Shown: positions 51,290 through 59,168 of the stretch, piece by piece
Position numbering within the stretch: the first letter of the stretch is position 1
Layout: every line of letters starts with the position of its first letter
Origin: Tetramitus jugosus
Lineage: Eukaryota; Heterolobosea; Eutetramitea; Acrasida; Vahlkampfiidae
Direction: 5' to 3'
DNA length: 64,000 bases
NCBI GenBank assembly: GCA_937625935.1
Contig: OW569357.1
Span: 434,001-498,000, forward strand
The notes under the pieces: model-generated
Seen by the model: the letters and a program-made list of their open reading frames with translations, nothing else
The model's database searches: none
Told to the model about the DNA's origin: nothing
Position numbers and translations under genes: made by a program

Positions 51290-53740
51290 TTATTGTCGTT
51301 TGTGGGCCAGCTGTTGACGCTTGGAACTGCCACAAGATGTTGAGAAATCTGGATGAGTTTGTAGCTCTGAACATGACCGATCAGCTGACAATGAATCGTA
51401 CAAGAGTGACTTGGCATCAGTCCTCACATCGCTCAGTGTTGTTCGAACGGGAAAGGATGCAAAGTCTCTGAGCGTCATGTGCAAATCCTTTAGAGACAGT
51501 AGCTTGTTCAAATTGGATCCCAGTGTATCAGTGACCATGTGCTTTGGTGCAATGAGTGTCATGAATGGATTCTCGTGTTCCCACCTTGCTTGCTTTTCGT
51601 TGGCATAGATTGGACCATAATGTATTCCGTGATCAGCCAAGAGCACGAGCACAGTGTTCTTGATCATGCCAGATTCAACGTACCACTGCAAGTGTTTCTT
51701 GACATTGGGATCCAATGTCAGTGGCTGCCTCGAAACTGCGTCATGCACCTCATGACTCGCACTTAGGATAAAGTTTGGCAAGTCGTGGTACTTTGTTACG
51801 TGATCTCTCGTCCAATCCAACACTACATCACTCATGAATTGTTGTCCGACACAGGGGCACACACGAGCATTGTAATTGAAAAAGTAGGCTTGATCGTGGT
51901 TGACACGATGAGAGATTAGATGATACGCAGGATATGTATCAAACGTTCTCCTGTGATTCTTCAGACCATAAATATTGCCGATACCAGAGTCACCAGCATC
52001 TTCTCCCACACTTGTCACATAACCCAATTGATTCAACGTTTCCCAGATGAAGGGCCGATCATTGGGATGATTGGCATGCCAGTTCATTAGATGAGAATCC
52101 GATGTTTCATTATCCTTGACTGAGCGACCCGTAATGAACGCATACATGTTTGGTATGGAGTTGCATCCGAGCACCATATTGTTTGAAAAGTCCAAGACTT
52201 CAAAGTCTGCATTCATTTGCTTCATTTGAGTCAAGTACTCTGAAGTGTGAGGAAAATGCCTGTAGAAGAAATCTCTACTCGCACCGTCAATCAATACAAC
52301 ATGAATATTGGGAGGTTGCGAAATTTCCGCTTCAGTGGCCTGACCTGGAACTGACTTGCGAACGTTCGATTTCCATTGTTTCAAGAGACGTTGCTTCTCC
52401 TGGACCATTGATTCATTTCGCACCACTTGCGTAAAGTAGTTATGAATGGAAAGCTCTCTCTTTGTATCAACACAAGCTGTATGAATCACTGTGAATTGGC
52501 TCGTGTCCACTGCCAATTGACTACTCAATGTTCGGACCAGCAGAGCAAAGTTGTCCGTGATGAAAGTTGACAGTTCAGTCAAATAACGACCAACCGACTC
52601 ATCCTTATCATCACTATCATCACTCAACTCCACTCGTTGCTTCAAAAACTCGGATAACACCTTGGCAATCAACGGCTGACTCGGAAACAATTTCCAACTC
52701 CGTCGTACTAAGTCGGGACTATGAAAAATCATATCGCCCGACGGGTCAAAATACACCGGAATCGAATGTTCTGGAGGAACAGCTCCCAAGTGCGAAGTTT
52801 GTCCGGTGCATGCCATGTCCTTGATCATTTGGTCTTTTTTGCTCCAGGTTGTGTGTTGGTCAAAACACTGTCCCTCAAAACGATGTAGCTTGGTCTTGGT
52901 CATGAATGGTGTGTGAACTGGCATTGAACACGAAGGATGATCAACAATATTGATATAGGTCATTGCTCTACTGAGAATTCGATTGTACTGCTCTTGAAAC
53001 ACTGGAGACACTCTTTGGTGAAACCACACTGAGAACAAGCTCTCGTCACTATTAGTAGAGCTATTGATATTGAAAACATTCTGATTGTTGAATGAAGGTA
53101 GAAACAAGTGAGTGAAAGCTTGAGTCACCAACAACCATAACAACCTGTCATCTTGCTGCTTATTTTTTTCAACTGAACTTTCATTGCTATGAGGATGAAA
53201 AATCTGGCTTGATTTTTCAACTCCAATCGTTGATAATGTTGGATCGTTCATGTTATAGCTCCATATCGGAGTTGTTGAAGTCGCAGGAGGAAATAGGAGA
53301 AGGATCGTATCGGCAGCATGTAATGCGAACAACACGATGATAAATAGTAGGAAAAGGAGAGAAATGGAGGACCAAATGCGAATCGATGAATCAGTCGTAG
53401 TTGTTGTTGTTGTTGTTGTTGAAGAGTGCTTATTGTCGTTTTTGCTATGATGGCGAAGAGTATTTTTCGAGTGATCGTCATCGTCACTGGGTCCGATAGT
53501 AAGAATGGTGGACTTGCCTTGACTTGTACTTGTGGATGCTCCGGCAATGTGAATCACTGTTGTTGTTGTTGTACTTGTAGGTGATGATGTTGACAATGTT
53601 TGACGTAGTTTGGCAGAAGAGGTGGAGGGGTGTTGTTCGTGTTGGGGTGAAGTCGAAGTTGAAGGGAAGCATTGTGGTGTGATGTTGTGGTTGGCGCAAG
53701 GTGGTACCACATGATGGTTGTGATGAAGTCTATGATACAT
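51290..53740 (-). CDS. DUF229 / alkaline-phosphatase-superfamily type II membrane protein (816 aa)
   Basis: A Thr/Ser/His-rich cytosolic tail is followed by a TM helix near residues 125-150 (LLFLLFIIVLFALHAADTIL). The large C-terminal domain has V-V-L-I-D-G-A-S-R-D-F-F-Y-R-H-F-P-H-T, C-N-S-I-P-N-M-Y-A-F-I-T-G-R, G-E-D-A-G-D-S, S-A-S-H-E-V-H-D and V-L-L-A-D-H-G-I-H-Y-G. These are the DUF229 form of the sulfatase/phosphatase fold with metal-binding Asp and D-H-G residues. The usual D-S-x-S-R is D-G-A-S-R here. The topology suggests a lumenal or surface hydrolase or transferase. The substrate is unknown. The long Thr and His tracts come from trinucleotide repeats. Confidence 0.82.
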   Translation of the reverse strand: MYHRLHHNHHVVPPCANHNITPQCFPSTSTSPQHEQHPSTSSAKLRQTLSTSSPTSTTTTTVIHIAGASTSTSQGKSTILTIGPSDDDDHSKNTLRHHSKNDNKHSSTTTTTTTTTDSSIRIWSSISLLFLLFIIVLFALHAADTILLLFPPATSTTPIWSYNMNDPTLSTIGVEKSSQIFHPHSNESSVEKNKQQDDRLLWLLVTQAFTHLFLPSFNNQNVFNINSSTNSDESLFSVWFHQRVSPVFQEQYNRILSRAMTYINIVDHPSCSMPVHTPFMTKTKLHRFEGQCFDQHTTWSKKDQMIKDMACTGQTSHLGAVPPEHSIPVYFDPSGDMIFHSPDLVRRSWKLFPSQPLIAKVLSEFLKQRVELSDDSDDKDESVGRYLTELSTFITDNFALLVRTLSSQLAVDTSQFTVIHTACVDTKRELSIHNYFTQVVRNESMVQEKQRLLKQWKSNVRKSVPGQATEAEISQPPNIHVVLIDGASRDFFYRHFPHTSEYLTQMKQMNADFEVLDFSNNMVLGCNSIPNMYAFITGRSVKDNETSDSHLMNWHANHPNDRPFIWETLNQLGYVTSVGEDAGDSGIGNIYGLKNHRRTFDTYPAYHLISHRVNHDQAYFFNYNARVCPCVGQQFMSDVVLDWTRDHVTKYHDLPNFILSASHEVHDAVSRQPLTLDPNVKKHLQWYVESGMIKNTVLVLLADHGIHYGPIYANEKQARWEHENPFMTLIAPKHMVTDTLGSNLNKLLSLKDLHMTLRDFASFPVRTTLSDVRTDAKSLLYDSLSADRSCSELQTHPDFSTSCGSSKRQQLAHKRQ

Positions 53741-54067
53741 TTGGTGGTCTAGTGGTTGGGTGGCAGAGAGATAATTGTTGACAAAAAACGCCTCCCGTCA
53801 GGTCATAGGAGAATATTCCCTGAAGTTCAAATCGCCATGACAGAATTTTTTTACGGCGGATTATCTTGGCGGGAAGTTGAACTTCGCTGCCTGAAGCGAC
53901 CAGAGCTATTGTATTTGTAAGTAGCAGCATCCGTACAAGGTTTAGCAATCATCCTTTTGGATAGTAAGCACAACCTGAGCTCCCGAAGATCCGTCTAGTT
54001 GCAATCGTTCAATTCAAATACAACGGAGCTCCATCTGTTCATACAACATCACAATTTATTTTACAGG
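53741..54067. other. Intergenic region between two leftward genes
   Basis: It holds the presumed promoter and leader of the DUF229 gene. A stretch near 53740-53880 has tRNA A-box-like and B-box-like strings but does not fold as a tRNA. No gene is seen. Confidence 0.4.
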
Positions 54068-54880
54068 TTAAAAAACAGAATACTTCAAACGAAGCAAACG
54101 ATCTGTTTGAGTAAAGAGACCACAGCCGCCAACTGTGTCATCATCAGACAATAACTTATTACTCTGAGAATAAAGTTTCATCTTTTGACATGACTCCGTG
54201 TTCTCCTGCTCAAAAATGAGCTCCTTCAGCTTTTCAATCGAAGTATTTGGAGCTTCACTCCGCTCCAATGTCAGCACAATCTTGCGATTCGATGGTGTGA
54301 GAACACGTATGGCAAATGGTTTACAAACACAAAACAGAGTCAACTCTTGATCGCTGTCATTAGCCTTCCTTTGCTCAGCAACAAACTGTTGATACAGTGG
54401 ATACAAATGACATGAGTCAACGAGCTCTACGCCCTTGTATATCACTGACAATTCACTAGAGTTGAAATGATCGCTCGCTTTCTGAAGCATCTCACTCTTC
54501 AACTGTAGCACAGTATCACAGTTTGATTTCATCTCTAGAGCAACATTCTCCAAGCGATTTGAGCTCTGGGACAACCAACGAACATTTACAGGAAATTCGC
54601 GCGGAACAGCAGCAGAAACACCAAAAGAATGCAGCTGTGGCGGCTGAAAAATCTCTCGCTTCTGTGTGGTGAAAATGAGCAAGTCATCGTGAAAGAGCTG
54701 ATTGTTTCGCGAGATTTCGCCTCCCTTTTCAGTAAAGAGCTTGGAAACAGTGATTTCATTGTCAAACAAGGACTCAATGTCCGTAAACAACTGTTTCATA
54801 TCATCATTGCCTTGATCCCACAAGAGAACCTTTCCCTTCTGTGGATAAGTACCATTCTTGAATATATTGAGTCTGATCAT
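54068..54880 (-). CDS. Doublecortin-like plus two ubiquitin-like domains (270 aa)
   Basis: Residues 1-80 resemble a doublecortin domain: I-R-L-N-I-F-K-N-G, G-K-V-L-L-W, L-F-T-D-I-E-S-L-F, V-S-K-L-F-T-E-K-G-G-E-I. Residues about 95-185 and 192-270 each resemble ubiquitin-like folds (V-I-Y-K-G-V-E-L-V-D and M-K-L-Y-S-Q-S-N-K-L-L-S-D-D-D-T-V). DCX domains themselves have a ubiquitin-like fold and bind microtubules, so the three could be related by duplication. A role in linking microtubules to another partner is inference. The gene is a single exon. Confidence 0.65.
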   Translation of the reverse strand: MIRLNIFKNGTYPQKGKVLLWDQGNDDMKQLFTDIESLFDNEITVSKLFTEKGGEISRNNQLFHDDLLIFTTQKREIFQPPQLHSFGVSAAVPREFPVNVRWLSQSSNRLENVALEMKSNCDTVLQLKSEMLQKASDHFNSSELSVIYKGVELVDSCHLYPLYQQFVAEQRKANDSDQELTLFCVCKPFAIRVLTPSNRKIVLTLERSEAPNTSIEKLKELIFEQENTESCQKMKLYSQSNKLLSDDDTVGGCGLFTQTDRLLRLKYSVF

Positions 54881-55397
54881 CGCGTCTTGTCCTTGGCTTT
54901 TTCTGGTTTAGTTTTTCACTTATCAGAGATCTTTTCTTCGTCTTTGTGCAATAAAAAGCTTTTTTATGAAGCTTCACAAAAGAACTTGAGCCAAAAGTTG
55001 TTGTGAGTTGTGTAAGCTTACACAACTACCCGCAGCTATCAATCATCAGTGAGGTACTTCCTCGAACCATTTCTCACGGTCGCATGTGAAAAATTGGTCA
55101 TCATAGACTGGCTCATCATCTTGTCATCATCAGGTTCATTGTTTGATACTATCAATATTATTCACACCCATATCCTATGAGCCTAATAAATTTCTCACAA
55201 GAAGTATGTACATGCTATAGACAATTATGACTTGTGGTTGCTCATTTTGCAGTTGCATTTCTCTCGAGTAGGAGAAAAAGTTTTTGTGCAATGTTCAATC
55301 AACGTGTGCTGGTTGACTGAGGTTCATGCGAAAAGTAAAAAACTCAAAATCTTGAAAACAAACAAACAACACCAATCGTCAAAAAACATATATCAAC
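54881..55397. promoter_or_regulatory. Divergent intergenic region upstream of eL36
   Basis: It separates the leftward DCX-UBL gene from the rightward eL36 gene and contains a 22-bp perfect palindrome (55006-55027). AT-rich sequence near 55150-55200 has no gene. Confidence 0.45.
55006..55027. repeat. 22-bp perfect palindrome
   Basis: The arm AGTTGTGTAAG is followed directly by its reverse complement CTTACACAACT, centred on a HindIII-like AAGCTT. It lies between divergent genes, about 125 bases from the DCX-UBL start and 370 from the eL36 start. Confidence 0.6.
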
Positions 55398-55715
55398 ATG
55401 CCAAAGGGTACCGTTATCGGAATTAAGGGAAAGAGAGGATTCCCAGTCACCAAGAGAGCCATCGAAAAGAAGAAGGGCAGAACTTCCAAGAGAAACAAGT
55501 TTGTTCACGAATTGATCGAAGAAGTCGTCGGTGTTGCTCCATATGAAGCTAGATTGATGGATTTGATTGACTTGTCTGAAAAGAGAGCTCAAAGATTCGC
55601 CAAGAAGAGACTCGGTAACTTGAAGAGAGCCAAGAGCAAGCTCAAGGATGTTGAAAACATTAAGAGAAGAATCAGAAGAAGAGAACAAGAATTGGCAGAA
55701 AAGAAGAAGGAATAA
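55398..55715 (+). CDS. RPL36: 60S ribosomal protein eL36 (105 aa)
   Basis: eL36 is a small basic protein of the large ribosomal subunit. The sequence shows the conserved core K-F-V-H-E-L-I-E-E-V-V-G-V-A-P-Y-E-A-R-L-M-D-L, then K-R-A-Q-R-F-A-K-K-R-L-G and a Lys/Arg-rich C-terminal helix ending in KKKE. Length matches eL36 in other eukaryotes (about 100-105 aa). Codon choice is less repetitive than in neighbours, as expected for a highly expressed gene. Its stop lies only 13 bases from the stop of the convergent isoaspartyl peptidase gene, so their 3' UTRs must overlap. Confidence 0.95.
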   Translation: MPKGTVIGIKGKRGFPVTKRAIEKKKGRTSKRNKFVHELIEEVVGVAPYEARLMDLIDLSEKRAQRFAKKRLGNLKRAKSKLKDVENIKRRIRRREQELAEKKKE

Positions 55716-55728
55716 ACTTCCCAACTAT

Positions 55729-56904
55729 TTACTCTTTATAAATTTGAACTAAACTTTTTCCGTCGCTCTTGATATACCCTCGGTACATTCCCTCCGTGTT
55801 GAATGGCATACTCACATTGCCTTGATTATCCACTGCAATGACACCACAACTGTCGCTCGGCATTTGGAAGATGACTCGTTCACATGCTTCTTGCAGCGTA
55901 GGTCTCGGTTGACAATACTTTAGTACACTGGCAATGTCGTGTGACACCACGTGACGAATAATTTCTTCGCCGTGACCTGTGCAAGAGATGGCGACAGTGT
56001 CATTTGCAAATGTGCCACAACCAATCATTGGACTGTCACCACATCGATTAAATCTCTTGTTGGTCATACCACCTGTCGAAGTAGCTGCTGCCAGATTACC
56101 GAAACGATCTAATGCCACTGCACCTACCGTTCCAATCTTTTCTGCTGATTCAGACATGACATCCATACTATCACTGCTACTGTTGCAGCTTGGAGTGGTG
56201 GTAATAGTGGTTGTTTCACTTGTTGGAGCCTTCTCTGTTGCGACTCTTGCGGTCGGTTCTTCCACAGAGTGATCAAGACTCGTCAACTGTTCTCCTCCCA
56301 CCAATCTCCTCTCCTTTGCAATGACAGACTGTAGCTGCTCCCAACGCCAATCCGTATAAAAATAGCTCGCATCATCCACCATCTCTACAGCATTTTGGCG
56401 CGCAAATTGTTCTGCACCTCGTCCCATGAGAATCACGTGCTTTGATTTTTCCATGACGCATCGAGCGGCGCTCACTGGATTCTTAATCAGAGAAACACCT
56501 GCGACGGCACCGGCATGAACAGTTGTCGCCGTCGTCTTTCCACCACCAGCACCACTTCCACTCTCTTGATTGGAATCATGATTCACTAAAAAAGTCATAA
56601 CGGAAGCATCCATTTCGTTTGTTCCTTCATGTGTGAAAACAGAGCCTTTACCTGCATTGAACAAGGGATCGTCTTCCATGAATCGTACGGCAGCTTCTAC
56701 GGCATCTAGGGCATTGAATCGAGCGTCATTTAGCTTTGCATAACCTGATTCAAGTGCTCTGTTCAATGCTGTTCTGAATGCTTGTTCCTTTTGTGGTGTC
56801 ATTTGACTTTGACGAATGGTACCTGCTCCACCATGGATAACAAGAACAAAGTTGGGTTGTTGATCGTTGGTTGTTGTTGTTGTTGTTGATTGTTGTGGCT
56901 GCAT
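55729..56904 (-). CDS. Isoaspartyl peptidase / L-asparaginase, Ntn-hydrolase (391 aa)
   Basis: The enzyme family cleaves isoaspartyl dipeptides and asparagine, and matures by self-cleavage before a catalytic Thr. Visible hallmarks are V-I-H-G-G-A-G near the N-terminus, D-A-V-E-A-A-V-R-F-M-E-D-D-P-L-F-N-A-G-K-G-S-V-F, N-E-M-D-A-S-V-M and the cleavage/nucleophile site G-T-V-G-A-V-A-L-D. Substrate-binding S-T-G-G-M-T-N-K, G-D-S-P-M-I-G-C-G and C-T-G-H-G-E-E follow. A Thr/Ser-rich insert of about 40 residues precedes the cleavage site. No targeting signal is seen, so it is probably cytosolic. It is convergent with eL36. Confidence 0.93.
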   Translation of the reverse strand: MQPQQSTTTTTTNDQQPNFVLVIHGGAGTIRQSQMTPQKEQAFRTALNRALESGYAKLNDARFNALDAVEAAVRFMEDDPLFNAGKGSVFTHEGTNEMDASVMTFLVNHDSNQESGSGAGGGKTTATTVHAGAVAGVSLIKNPVSAARCVMEKSKHVILMGRGAEQFARQNAVEMVDDASYFYTDWRWEQLQSVIAKERRLVGGEQLTSLDHSVEEPTARVATEKAPTSETTTITTTPSCNSSSDSMDVMSESAEKIGTVGAVALDRFGNLAAATSTGGMTNKRFNRCGDSPMIGCGTFANDTVAISCTGHGEEIIRHVVSHDIASVLKYCQPRPTLQEACERVIFQMPSDSCGVIAVDNQGNVSMPFNTEGMYRGYIKSDGKSLVQIYKE

Positions 56905-57070
56905 TTGTTTTTTTCGTTGTTGGTTGTTTTCTCTGTTGAAAAGTCAGGCACCAAAATATTCCGTCTTTCATGAGAATCCGATTCGAAAGGACATTATCAA
57001 TCGTCTGACAAACGAGCGAGATTCAACACAAACAAAATTTTGTACTTGTTTCTTTTTTTAATACAACCCA

Positions 57071-58303
57071 TTAAAACACTGTTAAGAAGGCAAAGGTCAC
57101 ATAGACCAACAACACTGGATACGCCACCAGAGCTTTCTGATTATGCATGGCCAAATGCCCAACAAACATGCTCGCAGCGCTCCACGTGCTCCAAATGACA
57201 ACCAACAGAGAAATGACGGATCCCACCGTGCCCATCACTCTCACATCCAACCACAGTGGCAACAGGGCAGAAATAATAGCTAGGAAAACCATGGGCAACA
57301 GACCATAGCCCAACACACTCACAGTGTGCTGTATTTCAATATGTTTCTGTGGTGGACACATGAGATTCAATAAAAAGTACATGGCCAAGCAACCAATGGT
57401 GCCCACTCCATAAATGTAACCAAAGTGAATTTTTCCGCGCAAGAGCAAAACGAATCCGAGTGCCAAGCAAAAGAGCAGTGGACCAGTGAGATCCATGTCA
57501 TTCAAAATGTGATGCAGTTTTTCATCATCACTATTTCTACCAATGCTACTACTATTGTTATATGATGATGATGATGATGAAGTGGTGGTTGTCTGTTGTT
57601 GAGAGGAAGAAGTGATTCGATATTTTTGAGAGGCATATCGTCGCATTTTGGACAGAGGATTAAGAACAAATACACTTTTCGTCCAAACATCTCTAAAATT
57701 GATTCCAAGTTCTACAGAGATCGTCATACATGTAATGGTACGATTGCCAAAAAAAAAAATAAAAAAAATTTGTTTTTCATGAGTAAGACAAAGGAAAGAA
57801 GTGTCACAATGCCAAATATTGAGAGTGAGATACGTACCTTCCAACAATGGAACTTCATCAACCACAGGTTCATACGATTGATATGCATTGTTATTATTAC
57901 TACTACTACTACTATTGCTACTAGTGTTATTGTTCATATTGTTACTTGCTGATTTAAACCATGAGGTAACCCATGAGAATGATGATGATGACTGTTGTTG
58001 TTGTTGATCCATCATCATCATCATGTTATTATTGTTGTAATTTGTTGGATTGAACGGTTGTTGTGCGTTAGATGCTTGGAATGAAGTGGAGGGTGGTCTG
58101 ACGTTCATCATGATTGGTGATGGTGTAGTTCCTCTCTGTTGAAATGTTGATGAAGGATTGTTGTTATTGTTGTTGTTGCTAGTGTTGAATTGATCATTTT
58201 GAAAGAAATCATCATCATTGAAATTATTGTTTTGAAAGGATGGTGATTGAGCAGAAGAGTATTGAGTGGAGGAGGGGTGCCTTGGAAATTTGTTGGAATT
58301 CAT
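57071..58303 (-). CDS. YIPF5: YIP1-family membrane protein (YIPF5-like, 2 exons, 368 aa)
   Basis: Exon 1 is 58303-57838 and exon 2 is 57711-57071. The intron (57837-57712) starts GTACGT and ends CTGTAG. Splicing gives D-E-V-P-L-L-E-E-L-G-I-N-F-R-D-V-W, an excellent match to the YIPF5/Yip1 signature. Five hydrophobic helices follow the luminal/cytosolic border (for example LLFCLALGFVLLLRG and GYGLLPMVFLAIISALLPLW). YIP1 proteins sit in the ER-Golgi system and interact with Rab GTPases and COPII vesicles. The N-terminal 140 residues are Asn/Gln/Ser-rich. The 126-nt intron has no in-frame stop, so a longer unspliced protein is also readable. Confidence 0.88.
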   Translation of the reverse strand: MNSNKFPRHPSSTQYSSAQSPSFQNNNFNDDDFFQNDQFNTSNNNNNNNPSSTFQQRGTTPSPIMMNVRPPSTSFQASNAQQPFNPTNYNNNNMMMMMDQQQQQSSSSFSWVTSWFKSASNNMNNNTSSNSSSSSNNNNAYQSYEPVVDEVPLLEGTYLTLNIWHCDTSFLCLTHEKQIFFIFFFGNRTITCMTISVELGINFRDVWTKSVFVLNPLSKMRRYASQKYRITSSSQQQTTTTSSSSSSYNNSSSIGRNSDDEKLHHILNDMDLTGPLLFCLALGFVLLLRGKIHFGYIYGVGTIGCLAMYFLLNLMCPPQKHIEIQHTVSVLGYGLLPMVFLAIISALLPLWLDVRVMGTVGSVISLLVVIWSTWSAASMFVGHLAMHNQKALVAYPVLLVYVTFAFLTVF

Positions 58304-58489
58304 TTTGTTCGGTTAGATACAAGTCGACTGTCAATGATCTTTGATGATTTGATTGTGTTTTTTGATGCGTGGCTTTGTCTTTTTTTGTCTATTTTTGTCG
58401 TGGAAATAAAGAACGAATACAAAACAAAAAGTCGTTCGAACTTGAAGGAGTATTTCTAATAAATTCTTAAGTGTTACAGAATGTTATTA

Positions 58490-59053
58490 TCAGAAATGAC
58501 CACTACTGCCACCACTTCTACCCTTCTTCTTCAGTGAATTCATCTTTTTTTGTTGAATTCTTTCTCGATCGCTCTTTGCACTTCTGCCGAGCTCATGCTC
58601 CATGACTTGCACAGGTTCATAAGCCGCTTTCAAATACTCTCTCAATCGTTCAATTGCATCCTGCATATTATCACTCTGTGTTCGATGAACCGTGCTCTGT
58701 ATCACTATTTCTCCTTGTTTATTCATCTTTGTAGCATAGAGCTCTTTGAGTCTAGCTTTCACCTCTTCTGGTATCCAATCAGCAGAATCAACATTGAACC
58801 GTAGATCCACCTTTGTGTTCACCTTGTTCACATTTTGTCCTCCTGGCCCGCCAGAACGTGCAAAGGAGAATTGTAGTTTCTCCGTTGGTATTTTTCCGTC
58901 GAAAGAGAGGGTCGAGTTGGATTGTTTGATGACCTTGTACCGATCCAGTAGGATTGTTTGTTGGGAACAATGATACAATCTCTGTTTTCCATGGATCAGC
59001 GATGATTCCGAATGCTTGTTGATTAGGCACCTCAAAGACAACGATCGTCGCAT
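58490..59053 (-). CDS. Mitochondrial ICT1/ArfB-like peptidyl-tRNA hydrolase (187 aa)
   Basis: The RF-1-type domain carries the catalytic G-G-Q motif in A-R-S-G-G-P-G-G-Q-N-V-N-K-V-N-T-K-V-D-L-R-F. It lacks the codon-recognition domains of full release factors, and ends with a basic tail (R-I-Q-Q-K-K-M-N-S-L-K-K-K-G-R-S) as in ICT1/ArfB, which rescue stalled ribosomes. The start at 59053 gives MRRSLSLRCLINKHSESS, an Arg-rich, acid-poor stretch that fits a mitochondrial presequence. A longer frame upstream uses a non-ATG start and overlaps the next gene's leader. The divergent ThrE-like gene starts 115 bases away. Confidence 0.9.
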   Translation of the reverse strand: MRRSLSLRCLINKHSESSLIHGKQRLYHCSQQTILLDRYKVIKQSNSTLSFDGKIPTEKLQFSFARSGGPGGQNVNKVNTKVDLRFNVDSADWIPEEVKARLKELYATKMNKQGEIVIQSTVHRTQSDNMQDAIERLREYLKAAYEPVQVMEHELGRSAKSDRERIQQKKMNSLKKKGRSGGSSGHF

Positions 59054-59168
59054 TTTTGTTTCTGTTGCCAGCGTTTCAGTTCCATCGCCGACTGGAATCA
59101 GAAAATTCAGAGCGCAGCACAGATTCCGACAAAAAAAATCGAAGGTTCGACAGGACCAAAAAACCAAC

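Noticed and set aside
53740-53880. tRNA-like A-box (GGTCTAGTGGTTGG) and B-box-like (AGTTCAAATCG) strings
   Set aside because: The segment around the B-box does not form a T-arm and no acceptor stem pairs, so it is not a tRNA gene.
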